Origin: Epichloe hybrida
Taxonomy: Eukaryota > Ascomycota > Sordariomycetes > Hypocreales > Clavicipitaceae
Assembly (NCBI GenBank): GCA_019022495.1
Contig: JAFEKR010000011.1
Location: forward strand, 558,001 to 622,000
Reading direction: 5' to 3'
Length of the DNA: 64,000 nucleotides
Shown here: positions 10,641 through 22,914 of the stretch, piece by piece
How positions within the stretch are numbered: position 1 is the stretch's first letter
How the letters are laid out: every line of letters starts with the position of its first letter
Made by a program: the position numbers and the translations under genes
Notes under the pieces: generated by a model
What the model was told of the DNA's origin: nothing
Databases searched by the model: none
What the model saw: the letters and a program-made list of their open reading frames with translations, nothing else

Positions 10641-12583
10641 CAGAGGTTCTTGACTTGGGCACCTAAGCAGCATGCATGCAGTGTCAGCAAGCCAGATGAG
10701 ACAGATAGCTGGTGACTTTTGGGGATCGTACTGTTGTAGTTGTTGGTCTTCTGCGGGAGAAGTGTTTAGCATTGCAAGGGACGTTTTTGTATCACAAATT
10801 GACGAAATTGTAAAGATATGTATGTAGTGATGAATTTTGCAAGAAGAGAATTCAGAGTTCGGATGGCGATTGGCGGTTGGACATGATGGTTTAGAAGTAG
10901 TTGAAGCCGTGGGCCCAGAATCAACACCATGCCGAGCCGCCTTTTCTTTTATTGCCTTGCCTGGCTTCCTGGAGAGCAAGATGAGAAGGGCACATCATGT
11001 GTCAGCCTGCAAGAGCGCAAGCGTGTGAAACCCAGTGCGTGGGCTGAGCCAGCCACAGAAGAGGGAAACCCGCCATCATCACGGCAAACCTCGCAGTCGG
11101 GACCTTTTCACATTGGCGTGAGTCACGCTTAATAAAGTAGGACCCCTGGGTAGATTGCTGTCAAAATAGAACGGCATATCAGCCGAGACGCAAGGAGAGA
11201 GAAGAGGTGAAACGGGGGGGTATTGGGCGGAGGGAAAGGCGGGGGGAAAAGGCGGGGGGGTGTGCGTGCATAATACCACAACAAGACAAGGACATGAGGC
11301 AGAGCCAATCAAAAGCCCTGGGTTATCCCCGGCTATCCGCGACTGCCATTGGCGGAAATGGGTTTGCCGCAAGGTGATGAGGCGGGCGACCAGAGAGAGC
11401 AGAGAGAGCAATGAGAGTAGAGAGTCAGAGGGTATTAGAATAGATGGATGTGGCGATGACTTAATGTGATGATGTCTGGTCAATTGAAAGGTGCAACTGC
11501 CCGGCCAAAACGACGTCTCCTCACACACCCCTCGCAACCCGTCCATCAGCCTTATGCTTGTCTCCTTTGGCACTTTTGTTGATATGTAGACGCCTTGCAG
11601 GGTCTACTACGGACTAGAGCCGCCTTTATTGTCCAATAAGCTTCGCGGGGCAACGGGCTAATTTAGGGCGACCGGTGCCACTGCCAGCGGACCACGGGTC
11701 ACCACCGCTGACGGCTGGCTGATCCGGCACAGAGCCGATGAGCTAGCTGCTTAATCCGTACGGAGTAACTAGCCACTGTTTTGGCTGACTTCCCAGCATT
11801 GAAGAGTGGAGTCGATGTAGATGGGATGTCACCCCCCTCTTCCTTGTCATTCGATCAAGGTTCTTGTCAGAGTAGCATACATCAAGAAGCATACTTTGAC
11901 TGCAGTCATCATCCGCTTACCAATACATATGATGGAGGATTTCGAGATGATGACAAATGCTATGCAGCCACAGGTTCTGGTGAACACGTACGTCTCCATG
12001 CTTGCTTTCTAATTTCACAGTCAGGCACAAACATTATCCTTATTCCTGCATCGACACCCCTACGTTTTGGGCGTGCCAAGCTCAGGAAGCGCGGGTCAGC
12101 ACGGACCACCCCCTTTGACCTTCGTCTAGAGATCAACGCGTGTGGTCCATCTGGAAAATGCGTCTAGTATTCCCAATGTACGGTGTAAATCCGCCATTTG
12201 ACGCGGATAAGCCAGGCGAGTCGGCGACCGACCGACATGCTCGGTGCATATCGCTAACCAGGAGCGGTGCGGCGGTGCGTACGTACATATGCACCTCCGT
12301 CGCCCAGGAAATCTCAACTCTACATGTACATACCAAATGTATCTCATCTCGTGTGGGGCTGATGAGGGGGGATTTTGGCGGAATATCACTTTCACGTGGC
12401 TGCCACTGACTGGTTCAAGACGAACTCGAACCTCTTGGCCACCATCCAAGGGATTGTCGCCATGCATCGGCCTCATTTCTTATATTGAACCCGACAGCCT
12501 CAGACCAGAGCGACCCAATGCAACACAACCCACTTATTACATGAAGACGTCTCTACCGAGTACGGAGTACGGACTAATAACGG

Positions 12584-12624
<41 letters not shown>

Positions 12625-12651
12625 GTCTGTGACAGTGGCAGTGGAATAGCA
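10641..12651. other. Intergenic: Zn2Cys6 promoter to LYC1-like promoter
   Basis: About 2 kb between divergent genes with no supported coding region. It has G-rich tracts at 11213-11260, an AGAGAGCAGAGAGAGCA purine run near 11390, and TACGGAGTA copies at 11759 and 12561. A (TC)n microsatellite ends 31 bp before the LYC1-like start. Confidence 0.45.
12586..12621. repeat. (TC)n microsatellite in the LYC1-like leader
   Basis: Eighteen uninterrupted TC dinucleotides, ending 31 bp upstream of the ATG at 12652. Pyrimidine-rich leaders are common just upstream of fungal starts, so it may sit in the 5' UTR or core promoter. Confidence 0.95.
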
Positions 12652-13803
12652 ATGGCTCTTCCCGGCGCCTCGAGCAAGAGTCCTTCCCTCATCCTGGCCA
12701 GAGCTACTCCGGATGAGCGAGTCAAGACATGGATGCGACACCAACCCTTCTGGGGATCGATATACACTCCCCAGGAATACGTGGGCCGCGAAGAACGACT
12801 CCTGACCTGCCGCCTGAGCCGCGACGGCGGCTTGACCAACTGGATTCTCACACAAGACGCAAACAGCACCACCACCACCACCCGACCCATCCTCTCCTCC
12901 ATGGAAACATATCGCAAAAGAGCCATCGTCAGAGACACAACCGGCACAGTTCGCGACGTCACCGCCCACGGCGTAGCCACCGTCTTCACCTCCCAACACC
13001 ACCGCCGCAAGGGCTACAGCTCCAAGATGCTGTCTCTCCTCGGCGACACACTCGCCCAGCAGCAGTCCCGAGAACAAGGCAGCGCAGAGTTCTCCATTCT
13101 CTTCTCCGACATTGGCAAGACATTCTACGCCCAAAACCAGTGGATGCCCTTCCCGAGCACTCATCTGATTTTCCCCGTGAGCCCATTCACCACCAAACAT
13201 GACGCTTCTCTAACCCCCATCACAAACGACAACTTGCCCATGGTCGCCGGGCTGGACGAGCACGTCCTGCGCAACAAGTCGGCCGCTCCGCCAGCTCCGC
13301 CGAACACGGTCCGAGTCGCTATCCTCCCAGACCTGGCCACCTACGAATGGCACTTCGCCAGAGAAGCCATCCTGTCTAGTCATCTTCTCGGCAAAGTTCC
13401 CTCCATCCACGGTGCCTTGTATACGCCTGCCGGGCTGCCAGGTTCCCGCGTTTGGATGCTGTGGTCTCCCAGTGTGTCCGGAGGCAGGCAAGACCCGGGG
13501 AAGAACGTCATGAACATTCTTCATTTCGCGATTGAAGATGATGCCATCCCCGATGACGACCTAGCAAACGCCTTTGAATCCATCATGGGTCTCGCGCATA
13601 CCCAGGCGAGGGAGTGGCTTTGTCCCAAGATAGACATGTGGAATCCAGACGACCGCACGCAAAATTTGGCGCGTCACATCGTCAATCTGAGGAGCGAGCT
13701 TGTTGTTCGCGAAACTTCATGCATTGCGAGCCTGAGATGGTTCGGTGAGGGCTCAGTCTCCGGCGTAGAATGGGTCGATAACCAAAAATTCGAATGGTGT
13801 TAG
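12652..13803 (+). CDS. LYC1-like GNAT-family N-acetyltransferase
   Basis: Single exon of 383 residues. The N-terminal part has a GNAT fold signature: a beta strand ending VATVFTSQHHRRKGYSSKML, in which RRKGYS matches the acetyl-CoA pyrophosphate-binding R/Q-x-x-G-x-G/A motif. This is followed by an amphipathic helix. The C-terminal half (MVAGLDEHVLRN, then LPDLATYEWHFAREAIL, RVWMLWSPSV, MNILHFAIED) resembles the LYC1 C-terminal domain of yeast lysine N6-acetyltransferase. In yeasts that enzyme starts lysine degradation; in filamentous fungi the substrate of these homologues is not established, so lysine is only a suggestion. The ATG at 12652 is chosen because upstream in-frame sequence is the (TC)n repeat and intergenic DNA. 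No signal peptide or membrane segment. Confidence 0.82.
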   Translation: MALPGASSKSPSLILARATPDERVKTWMRHQPFWGSIYTPQEYVGREERLLTCRLSRDGGLTNWILTQDANSTTTTTRPILSSMETYRKRAIVRDTTGTVRDVTAHGVATVFTSQHHRRKGYSSKMLSLLGDTLAQQQSREQGSAEFSILFSDIGKTFYAQNQWMPFPSTHLIFPVSPFTTKHDASLTPITNDNLPMVAGLDEHVLRNKSAAPPAPPNTVRVAILPDLATYEWHFAREAILSSHLLGKVPSIHGALYTPAGLPGSRVWMLWSPSVSGGRQDPGKNVMNILHFAIEDDAIPDDDLANAFESIMGLAHTQAREWLCPKIDMWNPDDRTQNLARHIVNLRSELVVRETSCIASLRWFGEGSVSGVEWVDNQKFEWC

Positions 13804-14092
13804 GTAGGAAAACAAGACTGATCCAAGAGAACATTTACACAAAACTGGATAGACTTATCGGGGGGTTTTTTTTTTTTTTTTTCAAGTCATGATTCATTCA
13901 TCTACCCCTTACTATAAAGTGGATATCGCCACGCCAAGTGATCCTTTGAAAATGACACGAGTATCCATCCACAAAAGCTCTGCCCTTTCCCTCGAACTAC
14001 ACGATCCCTATTACTACACACCTACTCTAAGAGCCCTTTGATAAGTTTCTGTCTTTATTTGCTTTTGATACCCCTTTTTTTGCCATTGCTCT

Positions 14093-15842
14093 TTAATAGC
14101 TTCTGCCGAACATGACCCATTTCTGAGCCTTGCCCTTACATTCAGGATTCAAGCATGCAGTCTCGCCAGGAACCAGATCGTTTACTTGGGGCTGCTCAAA
14201 GGGAATGCACAAACTCTTCATTCCCATCGAGGGAACCTTTTGGTTTTCGGGCACGTCTCGATTATCATCAGCCCGTGTAGTCAACTCCTTGATACGGTCT
14301 TCGCACTTGCCGTCGAGGCAGAAAGGAATGAGGACAAGGTTTTTCTCATCCAGGGAAGGAAGTACATCATCCCATTTGGTAATCATCTTGCGATGTTCCC
14401 TGAAGGAAATTTCTGCTTTCTTGTACATATCCGCTTGAATAGTCTCCAGAAGCTCAGGGATCTTGGTGGCTAGGTCTGCAATGGGGACCTCGCCCTTCTC
14501 GCCAGTGTCGCGTCGAGCATACGACACAACTTCTTTGGCGGCATCCTTGGGTCCGAACTCAAGACGCAGCGGTACACCCTTCATCTCCCAGTCGTTGAAT
14601 TTCCAAGCCGGGGTGTAGCCTTCTCTCCAGTCAGACTCGGATCGCACACCGGCCTTCTTGAGAGTAACGCGCATCTCATCCATCTGATCCTCGTGCTTCT
14701 TCTTATCTTCAGGGCTTGTGTTCTTGTTGATGCCTACTGGGACGAAAACGACTTGAAGCTGAGCAATACGGGGAGGCAACACGAGACCCTTGTTGTCACC
14801 ATGAACCATGACCATCACGCCAATGACACGAGTTGAAAGACCCCAAGAGTTCTGCCAGACATTGACGTGCTGACCCTTGTTCTGAGGATCCTCAACTGTG
14901 ATGTGGAATATCTTACTGAAGTTCTGTCCCAGTGCGTGAGAAGTAGCTCCCTGGATGCCTCTACCGTTGGAGGGAATGTATCCTTCCACAGTGGTGGTGT
15001 AGTAACCTCCGGCAAACTTCTCGTTCTCCGTCTTGGTGCCACGGACAACAGGAATAGCGAGGAGTTGCTCGTATACAGCAGCATAAAGTTCCAAAATCTC
15101 CAAAACTTCTTTACTCGCCAATTCTTCAGTCAGGTGGGCGGTGTGGCCCTCTTGCCACAAGAATTCTCGAGTTCGGAGGAATGGAGTGGTCTGCTTAGCC
15201 TCCCAGCGTACCACGGAATTCCACTGGTTCAATCGGAGAGGCAGGTCTCGGTGGCTGCGGATCCATTTCGAGTAGTAGGGATACATTACAGCTTCGGAAG
15301 TGGGACGAATGGCCACGGGGACTTCGAGTTTCTTATCACCTCTGCCAGATTCCAGAAGTCAGTCCCTGAAAGATGATGATGTAATGCGGGGAAATTATGC
15401 AGAATACATACGCTCTCTCAACCCAAGCTAACTCGGGCGCGAAGCCCTCAACGTGATCTTTCTCCTTATCCAGGGAGGTCTTGGATAAAAACATAGGGAA
15501 GCTGGTTTCCTCGACACCCATCTCCTCAATATGGCCTTGGAACCACTTGCGAATGGTGTTCCATATGTGCATAGACAAAGGACGTAGGACAAAGAAACCT
15601 GAGATTTCCTGGTAGTACTCGACCATTTCGGCCTTGAGAACCACTTCTTGGTACCATGCTGAGAAGTTCTCCGCCTTGGAGTTCGTGATACCAATGATCT
15701 CGTCGGTCTTCTTGCCTCCAGCAACAGGAAGAGAAACCATCTTTGCTGCCTTGGCTGCCTTGGCTGCCTTTTCAGCGGCAAGCCTGGCCTGCTTCTCAGC
15801 CTTCTTCAGGGCGCTTTTCGACTGCTCGGCGGGGGCCTCCAT
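14093..15842 (-). CDS. Prolyl-tRNA synthetase, cytosolic (eukaryote/archaeal type)
   Basis: Class II aminoacyl-tRNA synthetase charging tRNA-Pro. Exons 15412-15842 and 14093-15341 are joined by a GTATGT..GCAG intron, giving 559 residues. The N-terminus is an Ala/Lys-rich extension (KKAEKQARLAAEKAAKAAKA). The class II core follows: GFFVLRPLSMHIWNTI, FPMFLSKTSL, motif 2 region AIRPTSEAVMYPYYSKWIRS, RLNQWNSVVRWE and RTREFLWQEGHTAH. Further on are GIQGATSHALGQNFSKIF and the anticodon-binding region. The C-terminal Cys-containing end finishes at KWVMFGRSY, as in eukaryotic/archaeal ProRS. It lacks the extra N-terminal editing-like domain of the S. cerevisiae enzyme. The start lies behind a poly(A) leader in the mRNA (T run at 15843-15852 on the plus strand). 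The 5' flank leads directly into a transposon relic. Confidence 0.95.
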
Positions 15843-16251
15843 TTTTTTTTTTTCTTTCCTTATCTTTTTTGTGCAGCTCGGTTTCGACGAAATGAAGGAA
15901 AGGTAGGGCTGTAAAAGAGGAAACTGATATAAATTTCACACAATTAAGCCAAGCCTCTCAGACGCTCGACTATTGACTTGAGCAACGAGACGTGACTTGG
16001 GAAACGCTGCTTCTAACTGGTGTGGCTTTGTTGCAGGGAGGGGAAAGTCAAAAAACAAGAGTCCGGTCCAACAGGATGACTCTTTCCAACAAACATCGGA
16101 GCAGTGTCGGAGTCGCTCTGGCAAACGTGCCCCGCGCTGGCCCCTTCATTCCTGCTCTGAAGGAGGGGCAGTTGGGGCACAAGGGCAAAGAATTCAGGCC
16201 ACGCGCGCACTGCCCAATCATGGCTCCAGCTCCAGGCCTTGCCCAGAGTTA
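15843..16251. promoter_or_regulatory. Prolyl-tRNA synthetase upstream region abutting the transposon
   Basis: Normal-GC sequence of about 410 bp before the transposon inverted repeat begins at 16252. It should contain the core promoter of the minus-strand synthetase gene. Composition changes sharply at about 16315, inside the element. Confidence 0.5.
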
Positions 16252-16297
16252 CGGTGGCACCTTAGACAGGCCCCGCAAAGGGCTGCCAAAACAGAAA
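16252..16297 (+). repeat. Left terminal inverted repeat of the 4.6 kb element
   Basis: Matches the minus-strand reading of 20825-20869 with about four mismatches over about 45 bp, including a 21 bp identical core around GCAAAGGGCTGCCAAAAC. Preceded by TA. Confidence 0.85.
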
Positions 16298-18710
16298 ACC
16301 CACATTATTATTTTAGGTAAGCTACGTAAATAGTAAATTAAATCTATATATAAATTTAAGGAAGTGCATATATATAAAATAAAATTAAGCTAAGCTAGTC
16401 TTTACTTCACTTAACTCTTATATATAAGAGTAAGCTACTAACCTAGAACACTATAAGAAGGTGCTAGCTATTATTCTAGATTAGCTAGCATTACTAGCTA
16501 ATATCTCTATTTATAACCACTTAGTTAAGAGCTTTATTAATAGTATTATAATATATATAAAAGGGCTATAATATAACCTTAAAGCAAAAGAAGTAAGGGA
16601 AAATTTATATATATAACTTTAAAGGATAATAGGATTATTTATAGTTCTATCCTTATCTAGTGTAATTAAGTTATCTTTAGTCCTAGGTCCTTTAATAAGG
16701 TTAACTAGCTATTCTTAGGAACTTGTATTTAATCCTATATAAGCGTCTCTTACTAGCAAACCTGCCTAGTCTCTATTAGAATAAGAAGACATATAATCCA
16801 GCTATTTATAGTTACTACACACACCACTAAAGTAGCCTAGTAAGCGTATGTAAACTAGAAATAGTATAGTAAGATTATCTTTATCCTATACTATTTATTA
16901 TATATAGTAGTTATAAGGATTCACATATAGCATACCTCTTAATTAAATTAAGAAAGCATTTACGTATAAGGGCCACTTACTTTTAATTTACTCTAGTTAA
17001 ACCTAATCTTAAAGAAATCATATATTATAGCTAGGTAAAGCAAGAATAGCATACTACTCTTATAAATAAACATACAGGCTAAGACTATTCCTGCTTATAT
17101 AAGCTAAAAGCAGCTAAGGCATACTAGGAATGCCACATATAAGACCCTAGAAGAGGTCTTAGTTATATGTTATAAGAGGTGTTAAAGCTATATATATAGG
17201 TAGGTTTAGGGTAGAAAGGCTATTATATCACTATTACTATTACTATAGTCTATACTAAAATTAAATATAAGTAATTAAAATAGTTATAATACATATAAAA
17301 AAGGCATATTAACTAGAAGAGAAGATTATTAGTATATAGTATAAGAATAAAGGGATTCTATACGTATATACTATTATTATTATTATTGTTATTGTTTTTA
17401 TAAAAATTAAGAAAGGAAAAATTTAGGATTATAGCTTTTAGCTACAGGTTTTTTTTTCCTTATAGCGTATAACTATTTACTACCTATTAGCTTAGGCTAT
17501 ATAATTTATAACTATATATCTTAACTTATAGCTAGTAAGTACAGATCCGTCTATATAAGGCAAGAGCAAGTGACCCTTAGAATTACATTTAGCCTAAGAA
17601 TCCTTACATATACGTACGTAACTAAAATTTATACTAAACCCCCTTTTACCCCTCTCTTTTTTTCCTTTTCTTTCTCTTTTCTTTCTTTCTCTTTTTATTC
17701 TTTTCTTTGCTTTCTTATATAATGCCTAGCTACTTAAATCATTAGCAACAAAAACAATACCTAAAGGCATTATACACACATAAAGAAATTCAGAAAGCTT
17801 ATCTAGATATTACTTTTTATTTACACTATAGCTCACGTTAGCCTTAATTAATTGCTATTAATTTAGATAATAAAACATTAACTTCCCGTACAAAATCTCT
17901 ATTAACATTATTATAGCTAATTCCTATAGCGTAAAGTAAGAGAGATTATATATTGAATTTTACTAAACGTTTCTAAACATAAGCATAAGAGGTAATACAA
18001 GCTACCTAAGCTTCTACCTCTAAGGATCTGTATAACTATCCCTAAGGGCTTTATATTTAGTTAATTCCATTGCTTTCATATAGTTATTATAATAAAGGCT
18101 TTTTTATCCTAAAATTAGTTACTAAGCTTAGTTTATATAAGACTTCTTACTATTATACTAAAGCTAATTTTATTTAGAGCCTATAGAGCTCTAATCTCTT
18201 TTATAGGAAAATAAGCTTAGCGGAGTTAGTCTAGTAACTAAAGCTAACTAGCTACATAAGTTCGTATAACTAAGCTTTTTAAAGCAGTTTAATAAAAAAT
18301 TCCCTATAAGCTTAGATAAGCTTATTCTAAGGCGTCTAGCTTCTATTAGCTCCCTTAATTACACATCGGATTGAATTATATAGTTATTAATCTCTTTAGG
18401 AAAAAAAATTCGTATAATTAGGAGATTTAAGATAGTTATATTCTTATCTTTCTAAATTTTTACATCGTAAAGGAAGACTAAATAAAGGAAGAAAAAATTA
18501 AGGAAGAAAAGACTACTATAATAATAAAAAAACGTATAAAGCATTAAAAGGATTTATTATAATCTAATAAGTCACCCCCTTATACAAAAGAACTATCGCA
18601 AAGCTCCTCCCTTAGCCTATTACTAATAAGGCTAATTAAACGAAGCAAATCTAAACCTCTTAATTCTTATACAAATAAGCAATCTTAATAAGAATAATAA
18701 TCTATACTTA

Positions 18711-18846
18711 ATATAGAAGAGCGTACTAATGTAGAAGAGCGTACTAATGCAGAAGAGCGTACTAATATAGAAGAGCGTACTAATGCAAAAGAGCTTGCTA
18801 ACATAGAAGAGCTTACTAATAGAGAGGAGCTTACTAATATAAAAGA
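18711..18846 (+). repeat. 18 bp tandem repeat encoding a hexapeptide, inside the RIP relic
   Basis: About 7.5 units of an 18 bp repeat (GCGTACTAATGTAGAAGA and variants). Read in frame they encode RTNVEE, RTNAEE, RTNIEE, RTNAKE, LANIEE, LTNREE, LTNIKE. The frame stays open through the array, so it looks like a charged repeat region of the element's former protein. Confidence 0.85.
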
Positions 18847-20824
18847 AAATTCTCTAGCTTATTGTACAAGAAATATTTAAACGTAACGTCTAGCGAAGAA
18901 AAGTTATATATAATAAGCCTAGATACTTTTAATCTCTTTACTTTAGAACTATTAAAGTTATTCTTAAAGGTCTTAAGAAATTAGGTTACTATTAAGGTTT
19001 TGGTTATGTAATAGCTTATAGTTTTATTAAAGAAGTTATATAAATTCGTGGATTCCCCTATGAGAAATTAGGCTAAGTTAAAGGACTAGTTATTAGCTGC
19101 TTTCTTAATAATTTTAAATTCGCTCTTATAACGCTAAATAGAATAATATATATAAACACGTATAATCTTTAATCTCTTAATTATAAAACCTAAGTAACTA
19201 TAGCTCTTACGTACACTAATCTTCTATTTCCTATACAAGAAATTAGTTAATATTAATCTCATTAAGGGGATTAAGCATTGTATTTAATGCTATATAATCT
19301 TCTATATTATTATTTGTACTAAGAGAAACGCCCTAATTTTAAGCGTTTTCTATATAATAAAGGTCTATAGGAATACCTAAGATAACGTGCTCTCTGTTCT
19401 TTTATATACGGATTTTATAGCTATTCTATAGTGTAATAAAGTCTGCGAATTTGTCTTAGATTATAGGTAAATAAATTGTGTTTAATGTAATTTGATTTAC
19501 TTTATTATCTTTAATAAATAATACATATATAGCAAGTTTATTAAAGAATACTATCTAGTAATTAGATACTCCTTTATGTAGCTAATACCACTAGCTTTTA
19601 ATTCTAATATTTCTTTTACTTAGCCTATATATATAATAAGAGCTAATATAATTCCCTTAAGTAAACTAGTAAGAGATTTAGTTCTTATCCTTATATGTAA
19701 TTATAGCTAGGCTAGCTTATACTAATATTGCTTAGGTAGCTACCTATAATAGAGTCTTAACTCTATAATTAGATCTTATAAAAAATAGTTATATTCTAAG
19801 GCATTTAATTATATAAAGATATTACTTTAATATACTAAGAGTAGTTATAGTAAAGTAACTATAGTAAAACTAAATAATATAGCGTAAGTATATATTAATA
19901 TATATATATACTTAGATTCTAAATCTCTTTAGCTTCTTATATTTATTAAGGCACTAAAGGAAGTTTAGTCTAGGTACTAAGAAGTTTATATAATATTAAA
20001 AGTTCCCTTCCTAATGCTTTTAAACTTCTTTAGGAAAGACTATATAATAAAAGTTATATAATTAGTTTTATAAGACTAGGACTTAGCCCTTTTATTATAT
20101 ATAATAATATAAATATCCTTAACTAAAGCCTTATATTATAAAGGTTTATTTTAAATTAGCTTTAAGGAATTAAATTATATCCTATAAAGTAATTTAGAGC
20201 TTTTCTTCTATATAAAATTATCTTTTTATTCCATATTAATAGCGAATTTTACGGATTATATATAGCATATAGGATAGCTAGTCTTATGCTTAAAGGTCTT
20301 AAAGAATTAATTAATCTAAATAACTATAGGAGAAAAAGTAAAACTATACGTAATAAATTAGTTTATCTATAATTTACGTATAATTTTGCATTTATAAGAA
20401 GCCCTATTACTAAAGCTATATTTAGAGGGTTTATAAGCTAACTAGTTAATGCCCTTATTACTAAAGAAGCTTAATAATAGTTAAATAAATAGTCTCTATA
20501 GGAATATCTTATATAAAAAGCTTAGAGATCTCTTTATATAAGGGCTAAAGATATTATACACTTTATAGAGTAAATAAAACTCCCTAGGCTTAAAGATAGT
20601 AATATAATATATAAAGACTAATACTTTAGCTACCTTATATAAAAAGCTTAGTATTAATCTAATCTAGGATTTATTTATAAGAAATCCCATTATTACAAAG
20701 GGATTTAATTTGCTCATAAAAGCTCTATAGGTTTTTTTGTGGATGTGGTATAATTATAATGTACAAAAAATATATTATAAAAATCATAAAATCGCAAAAT
20801 CGCAAATAAGGGGTTGAGGGATTT

Positions 20825-20869
20825 TTTTGTTTTGGCAGCCCTTTGCGGGACCTCTCTAATGTGCGACCG
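20825..20869 (-). repeat. Right terminal inverted repeat of the 4.6 kb element
   Basis: Reverse complement of the left repeat, carrying TTTTGGCAGCCCTTTGCGGG and ending GTGCGACCG before TA at 20870-20871. It lies only about 210 bp upstream of the CCT-alpha start. Confidence 0.85.
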
Positions 20870-21076
20870 TACAGAGGGCCCCCAGGCCACATGAAGTCCC
20901 CGGAGCTGGAAGAATCCCAACTTCCGGGCTAAAAGTTCGAGGGGCAACTTGGCGGAGCAGAGCACAGCGTTGACTGGAGCTTTCACCCGCGGGCAGAAAA
21001 TCCCCCTCGCAACGACGGATACACTGCCAGCTTGCCAAACCAGATATATCGCCAGACATATCGGATTGCCGCAGCT

Positions 21077-22914
21077 ATGGCGTCTATGTTCGAGCAGCCC
21101 CGGAACGGCACCCTCTTCTTGGGCGGTCAGAAGATTTCAGGATCCGATATTCGTGATCAGAATGGTACGTGTTGTGTTCCTCCTGGCGGTGGGGGGACCG
21201 TAGTCAACAACGGTCCATGCTAACCTTGAACGCAGTCCTCGCTACGCAGGCAATCGCAAATGTCGTCAAAAGCTCATTCGGCCCTAGCGGTCTGGATAAG
21301 ATGATGGTGGATGATATTGGTGTAAGTATTCTCCTTCCGTTGCATTCCCTCAGCCATGTTGCAAAATCGGCCCCTCACACACAGGAACAGGACGTTACAG
21401 TCACCAATGACGGTGCCACGATCTTGAGCCTCCTCGACGTTGAAGATCCGGCGGGCAAAATTCTTGTAGACTTGGCACAGCAGCAGGACAAGGAAGTTGG
21501 TGATGGCACGACCTCGGTGGTTCTTATTGCTGCTGAGCTGCTGCGAAGAGGAAACGAGTTGATGAAGAACCGCATCCACCCCACCACGATTATCACCGGG
21601 TACCGATTAGCCCTTCGAGAAGCTGTCAAATATCTCAACGAGAACGTCAGCATCAAAGTTGAGAACCTTGGCCGCGAGTCTCTTATCAATATTGCCAAGA
21701 CCTCCATGTCCAGCAAGATCATTGGAGCCGACTCCGAATTCTTCTCTGATATGGTTGTCGATGCCATGCAAGCCGTCAAGACAACCAACAACCGAAATGA
21801 GAGCAAGTACCCGGTAAAGGCTGTCAACATCTTGAAGGCACACGGAAAGAGTGTCCTTGAGTCCTTACTGATCAAGGGCTACGCTCTGAACTGCACCGTG
21901 GCCTCACAAGCTATGCCTACCCACATTCAAGATGCGAAAATTGCTCTTCTCGACATGAACCTACAAAAGGAGAGAATGAAGATGGGTGTGCAAATCACAG
22001 TCGACGATCCCCAGCAGTTGGAGGAGATCCGTGCTCGAGAATCTGGCATGGTTCTTGAGCGAGTAGAGTTGATTCTCAAGGCCGGGGCCAACGTTGTCCT
22101 TACCACCAAGGGTATTGACGACTTGGTTCTCAAAATGTTTGTTGAGCGCGGTGCCATGGGCGTCCGACGCTGCAAGAAGGAAGACCTGCGGAGAATTGCC
22201 AGGGCCACTGGTGGAACTCTGCTGAGCACTCTTTCCGACTTGAACGGTGATGAGAAGTTTGAGCCCTCAAACCTCGGACACGCTGATTCCGTCAGTCAGG
22301 AGCGCATTTCTGACGACGAATGTATTCTGATCAGGGGGACCAAGGCTCACTCGTCTGCCTCGATCATTCTTCGTGGACCTCACGACTACTCGCTCGACGA
22401 GATGGAACGCTCTGTCCACGATTCTCTGTGCGCCGTTAAGCGAACCCTTGAAAGCGGCAGCATCGTCCCTGGAGGCGGTGCCGTAGAGACCGCCCTCCAC
22501 ATTTACCTGGAAGAGTTCGCCGGTACGGTCGGATCTCGGGAACAGCTTGCCATTGGCGAATTCGCCCAGTCTCTCCTCATTATCCCCAAGACCTTGGCGG
22601 TCAACGCCGCCAAAGATGGTGCTGAGCTCGTCGCACAGCTTCGATCACGGCACGCTCTGTCACAACGCATCCAAGAAGGCGACGCCAGCGAAGACGAGAA
22701 GAGCACTGCCAAAAAGAAGGGCTACAAGAACTACGGCCTGGACTTGATGCGCGGCAAGGTGGTGGATGAGCTGAAGTTGGGAGTTTTGGAGCCCAGCATG
22801 AGCAAAGTTCGGCAGCTGAAGAGTGCTGTCGAAGCTTGCATCAGCATCATGAGAATCGATACGTTGATCAAGTTGGATCCGGAGCAGAAGGAAGACGATG
22901 GCCATGGTCACTAA
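21077..22914 (+). CDS. CCT1: CCT/TRiC chaperonin subunit alpha (TCP1)
   Basis: Cytosolic group II chaperonin subunit that helps fold actin, tubulin and other proteins. Three exons (21077-21164, 21236-21321, 21391-22914) give 565 residues. The N-terminus MFEQPRNGTLFLGGQKISG, then VLATQAIANVVKSSFGPSGL, identifies subunit alpha. The ATP site shows GPSGLDKMMVDD, NDGATIL and GDGTTS (about 95-100). IVPGGGAVE lies in the C-terminal equatorial region, with the conserved DTLIKL near the end. The second intron ends at two possible acceptors six bases apart (21384 and 21390). The downstream one gives the family-standard IG-DVTV, while the upstream one would insert Glu-Gln. The start MASM at 21077 gives the expected length. 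Its promoter begins right beside the transposon's right end. Confidence 0.96.

Larger units (their letters stand above)
16252..20869. mobile_element. RIP-degraded DNA transposon with terminal inverted repeats
   Basis: 4.6 kb element bounded by inverted repeats of about 45 bp. The left end begins CGGTGGCACCTTAGACAGG and the right end, read on the minus strand, begins CGGTCGCACATTAGAGAGG. Both continue into CCCGCAAAGGGCTGCCAAAA, which is identical. A TA dinucleotide flanks both sides, compatible with a TA target duplication as in Tc1/mariner/pogo elements, though 4.6 kb is long for those. The terminal ~60 bp are GC-normal. Everything inside is extremely AT-rich, dominated by TA dinucleotides, and full of TAA/TAG in all frames, as RIP produces. 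A relic coding stretch seems to start near 17721 and extend past 18846, but I could not assign a transposase family. Confidence 0.75.

Noticed and set aside
12574..13200. Gly/Glu-rich open frame of about 200 codons on the minus strand
   Set aside because: Antisense to the LYC1-like gene and partly made of the (TC)n repeat; it is a composition shadow.
16320..20800. AT-rich block as a possible centromere fragment or mitochondrial insertion
   Set aside because: It is bounded by matching inverted repeats and shows RIP-type mutation; a mobile element explains it better.
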